The notes under the pieces were generated by a model. The model worked only from the letters and a program-made list of their open reading frames with translations. It was not told where the DNA came from and searched no databases. Of a DNA stretch of 64,000 nt, positions 61,461 to 64,000 are shown piece by piece (position 1 is the stretch's first letter; each line of letters opens with the position of its first letter). The position numbers and the translations under genes were made by a program. The DNA is from SSSZ01 sp036732025 (GTDB lineage Bacteria; Pseudomonadota; Gammaproteobacteria; Burkholderiales; Rhodocyclaceae), in contig DAINDE010000007.1 of assembly GCA_036732025.1 (NCBI GenBank), positions 1-64,000 of the forward strand, read 5' to 3'.

Positions 61461-62650
61461 CAGCGGCTTCCTGTCAGCGTGGCGATGTGGTCGATGAGCT
61501 GGCGCGCAAGCGTGGCCTTGGGCGCCGGCGCCAGGGGATGGGTGCCCTTGTCGTCGCAGAGGACAAGGCGGTTGTCGTCGCCGCCGAAGCCCTCGTGGAT
61601 CAAATTGCCGACGATGAGGGGCACTTTCTTCTTGCGCCGCTTGGCCTGGGCGTATTCCTCCAGGTTGCGGCTCTCGGCGGCGAAGCCGACGCAGAAGGGG
61701 CCCTTCTTCATGGCTGCCACGTCGGCCAGGATGTCCGGGTTCTCGACCAGGGCGATGGCGGGGATGCCGCCTTCGTCCTTCTTCAGCTTGTGGTCGGCCA
61801 CTTCGGCGACGGCGTAGTCGGCCACCGCCGCCACGCCGATGAAGATATCCGCCGCGCCGGCCCGGGCCATTACCGCCTGGTGCATGTCGACGGCGCTCTT
61901 CACCGGCACCCGCTCCACCCCCGCCGGCACCGGCAGGCTGACGGGGCCGGAGACCAGGGTGACATCCGCCCCGGCATGCCGCGCCGCCCGGGCGATGGCG
62001 TAGCCCATCTTGCCGGAAGAAAGATTGGTGATGCCCCGCACCGGGTCGATGGCCTCGAAGGTGGGCCCGGCAGTGATGAGCACCCGGCGCCCGGCCAGGC
62101 GCTTGGGGGCGAAGAAGGCGATCATCTCCTCGAGGAGTTCCCCGGCTTCCAGCATGCGCCCCTCGCCCACCTCGCCGCAGGCCTGCTCGCCGCTGGCGGG
62201 GCCGAGGATGGCGACGCCGTCGGCCTGCAACTGGGCGACGTTGCGGCGGGTGGCCGGGTTCTCCCACATCTGGCGGTTCATGGCCGGCGCCACCAGCAGC
62301 GGGCAATCCCGGGCCAGGACCATGGTGGCGAGCAGGTCGTCGGCCAGGCCGTGGGCCGCCTTGGCCAGGAAATCCGCCGAGGCGGGCGCCACCAGGATGG
62401 CGTCGGCCTGCCGGGAGAGGTCGATGTGGGCCATGGCATTGGGCATGCGGGCGTCCCACTGGTCGGTAAATACCGGCTTGCCGGAAAGGGCCTGGAAGGT
62501 CACCGGTGTCACGAAGTGGGTGGCCGCCTCGGTCATGGCCACCTGCACCTCGGCGCCGGCCTTGCCCAGGAGGCGCACCAGCTCCGCCGCCTTGTAGGCC
62601 GCGATGCCGCCGGTGACGCCGAGGACGATGCGTTTTCCCTGTAATTCCAT
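61460..62650 (-). CDS. coaBC: Bifunctional phosphopantothenoylcysteine decarboxylase / phosphopantothenate-cysteine ligase
   Basis: A 396-residue CoA-biosynthesis enzyme. The N-terminal CoaC half has GVTGGIAAYKAAELVR, the His in AHIDLSRQADAILVAPASAD, and PAMNRQMWENPATRRN. The C-terminal CoaB half has TAGPTFEAIDPVRGITNLSS, GVAAVADYAV and the KLKK loop. The start at 62650 is immediately followed upstream by a perfect 12-bp inverted repeat shared with the radC promoter region. Confidence 0.96.
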   Translation of the reverse strand: MELQGKRIVLGVTGGIAAYKAAELVRLLGKAGAEVQVAMTEAATHFVTPVTFQALSGKPVFTDQWDARMPNAMAHIDLSRQADAILVAPASADFLAKAAHGLADDLLATMVLARDCPLLVAPAMNRQMWENPATRRNVAQLQADGVAILGPASGEQACGEVGEGRMLEAGELLEEMIAFFAPKRLAGRRVLITAGPTFEAIDPVRGITNLSSGKMGYAIARAARHAGADVTLVSGPVSLPVPAGVERVPVKSAVDMHQAVMARAGAADIFIGVAAVADYAVAEVADHKLKKDEGGIPAIALVENPDILADVAAMKKGPFCVGFAAESRNLEEYAQAKRRKKKVPLIVGNLIHEGFGGDDNRLVLCDDKGTHPLAPAPKATLARQLIDHIATLTGSR

Positions 62651-62657
62651 TGTCTTA

Positions 62658-62689
62658 CCAGTAGAATGGCATGCAAACCATTCTACTGG
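62658..62689. promoter_or_regulatory. Perfect 12-bp inverted repeat between coaBC and radC
   Basis: CCAGTAGAATGG (62658-62669) and CCATTCTACTGG (62678-62689) are exactly complementary around CATGCAAA, filling most of the 48-bp divergent spacer. It could be an operator for both genes or a 5'-end hairpin. Confidence 0.5.
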
Positions 62690-62698
62690 AAAACAAAA

Positions 62699-63379
62699 AT
62701 GGCGATCACCGACTGGCCGGCAGGCGAACGCCCCCGGGAACGGCTGCTGAAGCACGGCCCGGAAGCCCTTTCCGACGCCGAGCTGCTGGCCATCTACCTG
62801 CGCGTCGGGGTGCGGGGCAAAAGCGCCGTCGATCTCGCCCGCGACCTCCTGCACCGCTTCGAGGGCCAGCTCGCCCGCCTGGTGGAGGCGCCCGTAACCC
62901 AGCTCGCCACCGTCCCCGGCATCGGCCAGGCCAAGGCCGCCCAGTTGAAGGCCAGCTTCGAACTCGCCCGCCGGGCGCTGGCCCAGGAAATGGCCACCCG
63001 CGACACCTTCGCCTCCCCCGGCGCCGTGCGCGAATGGCTGCGCCTGCAACTGGCGGGCCGTCCCCACGAGGTGTTCATGGCCCTCTGGCTGGATGCCCAG
63101 AACCGCCTCATCGCCGCCGAGGAGCTCTTCCGCGGCAGCCTCACCGCCACCAGCGTCTACCCGCGGGAAGTGGTCAAGGCCGGGCTGGCCCACAACGCCG
63201 CGGCAGTCATCCTGGCCCACAACCACCCCAGCGGCGTGGCCGAGCCCTCCCGGGCCGACGAGGCCCTCACCCGCGCCCTCAAGGACGGCCTGGCCCTGGT
63301 GGATATCAAGGTGCTGGACCATTTTGTCGTGGCCGGCAGCGCCCCGCCCCTCTCCTTCGCCGAACGGGGTTTCCTCTAA
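62699..63379 (+). CDS. radC: RadC/JAB-domain protein
   Basis: A 226-residue protein with an N-terminal UPF0758/RadC helix-hairpin-helix part (RLLKHGPEALSDAELLAIYL, LATVPGIGQAKAAQL) and a C-terminal JAB1/MPN metal-binding domain (LAHNHPSGVAEPSRAD, with AALVD-type helix). Role in repair is not settled. The start ATG at 62699 gives the usual MAITDWP; an ATG at 62666 lies inside the inverted repeat. It is followed by rpmB, a common order in betaproteobacteria. Confidence 0.95.
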   Translation: MAITDWPAGERPRERLLKHGPEALSDAELLAIYLRVGVRGKSAVDLARDLLHRFEGQLARLVEAPVTQLATVPGIGQAKAAQLKASFELARRALAQEMATRDTFASPGAVREWLRLQLAGRPHEVFMALWLDAQNRLIAAEELFRGSLTATSVYPREVVKAGLAHNAAAVILAHNHPSGVAEPSRADEALTRALKDGLALVDIKVLDHFVVAGSAPPLSFAERGFL

Positions 63380-63460
63380 AAGACAAAAAGCGCTTGAAAG
63401 CCAAGTGGATTTTTGGTTAGAATCACGGGCTTTCTTCTAGCGAATTCTGGAGCACCAATC

Positions 63461-63694
63461 ATGGCGCGAGTCTGCCAAGTAACGGGCAAGGGCCCGATGG
63501 TTGGGAACAACGTTTCCCACGCCAACAACAAAACGAAGCGCCGCTTCCTGCCGAACCTGCAGTACCGCCGCTTCTGGGTCGAATCTGAAAACCGCTTCGT
63601 GCGCCTGCGCGTTTCCAACGCCGGCCTGCGCGTCATCGACAAGAACGGCATCGACGCCGTCCTCGCCGACCTGCGCGCCCGTGGCGAAGTCTGA
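63461..63694 (+). CDS. rpmB: 50S ribosomal protein L28
   Basis: A 77-residue ribosomal protein of the large subunit: MARVCQVTGKGPMVGNNVSH, then NKTKRRFLPNLQYRRFWVES. The start at 63461 follows GGAGC. It sits 19 bp before rpmG, as usual. Confidence 0.98.
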   Translation: MARVCQVTGKGPMVGNNVSHANNKTKRRFLPNLQYRRFWVESENRFVRLRVSNAGLRVIDKNGIDAVLADLRARGEV

Positions 63695-63713
63695 TTAAGG
63701 AAGGATAGGAAAA

Positions 63714-63881
63714 ATGGCTAAAGGCGGTCGCGAAAAGATCAAGCTGGAATCCACTGCCGGTACCGGCTACTTCTACACCACCTCCAAGAACAAGCGCACG
63801 ACGCCTGAGAAGCTGGAGTTCGTGAAGTACGACCCGAAGGCCCGCAAGCATGTGGCCTTCAAGGAAGTGAAGCTGAAGTAA
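63714..63881 (+). CDS. rpmG: 50S ribosomal protein L33
   Basis: A 55-residue ribosomal protein: MAKGGREKIKLESTAGTGYF, ending HVAFKEVKLK. The two zinc-binding CxxC pairs of the C+ form are absent (GTGYFYTTSKNKR in their place), so this is the zinc-independent C- form. GGAAGGATAGG precedes the start. Followed by a clear terminator. Confidence 0.98.
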   Translation: MAKGGREKIKLESTAGTGYFYTTSKNKRTTPEKLEFVKYDPKARKHVAFKEVKLK

Positions 63882-63902
63882 TTCGGCGCCTTCCCGGCAA
63901 GA

Positions 63903-63933
63903 AAAACCCGCCTTTCGGCGGGTTTTGTTTTTT
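63903..63933 (+). terminator. Terminator after rpmG
   Basis: AAAACCCGCC / GGCGGGTTTT stem with a TTTC loop (63903-63926), followed by a T-rich tract to 63933. The A-rich left arm means it can also act on the opposite strand. Confidence 0.9.
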
Positions 63934-64000
63934 CAGGCTTTCCGCCTGACGGCCAGCCAGGCCCCAAAGCCGGCAAAGCCCAGGAAAATGGGCACCGACC
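63933..64000 (-). CDS. C-terminal fragment of a membrane-anchored protein (partial)
   Basis: The minus strand from the window edge reads SVPIFLGFAGFGAWLAVRRK to a stop at 63933-63935. A hydrophobic helix followed by a basic end is typical of a C-terminal membrane anchor, including PEP-CTERM-like tails, but the fragment is too short to assign. The gene's start lies outside the window. Confidence 0.3.
   Translation of the reverse strand, partial: SVPIFLGFAGFGAWLAVRRKA

Overview
The window is GC-rich bacterial chromosome with densely packed genes. It looks like a betaproteobacterium, most plausibly Rhodocyclales-like. The reasons are the dut-coaBC / radC-rpmB-rpmG block, split PntAA/PntAB/PntB transhydrogenase, AceK with a glyoxylate-cycle malate synthase, two unrelated isocitrate dehydrogenases, a full Sox set with SoxCD, and CidA/LrgB, FixJ-type and Cache-chemoreceptor genes. 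The taxonomic placement is inference from gene content; no rRNA gene is present. Layout: 1-4.8 kb holds the 3' end of malate synthase, an aldo/keto reductase, an SDR next to a divergent LysR gene, and a HAD phosphatase. 5-9.4 kb holds a small membrane protein behind a strong palindrome, a CidA/LrgB pair and a PAS histidine kinase with a FixJ-type regulator. 9.5-12.4 kb holds an M48 peptidase, a small conserved protein and an MHS-type transporter. 12.4-20.6 kb is an iron-siderophore-type uptake locus: two TonB-dependent receptors, a PepSY-type membrane protein, a flavin/2Fe-2S reductase, an ankyrin protein and a divergent TonB. 20.7-24.3 kb holds a chemoreceptor, a CaiB-type CoA transferase and glutamate racemase. 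24.4-25.9 kb is a small accessory islet (membrane protein, DUF488, CcdAB). 26-36.7 kb is centred on isocitrate and NADPH: dimeric NADP-IDH, monomeric IDH, a PAS-GGDEF-EAL protein, AceK and PntAA-AB-B. 36.8-44.9 kb holds a ComB-like phosphatase, then a minus-strand 5-oxoproline/glutamate operon (pxpA, pxpC, pxpB, glutamate dehydrogenase, MFS permease, DUF1445 lyase) with a divergent LysR gene. 45-47.9 kb is a mobile-DNA scar: an IS91-like transposase tail, an integron attC site, one lipoprotein gene cassette, the start of that cassette's own attC, an IS4-family element that interrupts it, and five copies of a 10-bp core-like repeat. 47.9-58.3 kb is sulfur oxidation: ArsR regulator, soxC-D-Y-Z-A-X-B, a SoxH-like hydrolase and a rhodanese on the minus strand, facing a divergent flavocytochrome c sulfide dehydrogenase pair. 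58.4-64 kb holds a Sel1-like protein, a small ORF, an NAD(P)-binding protein with a likely frameshift at its start, cytochrome c4, dut, coaBC, radC, rpmB and rpmG. How the genes fit together: the isocitrate genes and AceK would control flux between the TCA cycle and the glyoxylate shunt, with Pnt balancing NADPH. The Pxp operon would turn imported 5-oxoproline into glutamate and then 2-oxoglutarate. Sox plus flavocytochrome c would feed electrons from thiosulfate and sulfide into c-type cytochromes. The most unusual part is the lone integron-type cassette, whose own attC half-site is complementary to its 5' end and is broken by an insertion sequence, in a region where no integrase is visible. 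A 10-base run of N inside pxpB marks an assembly gap.
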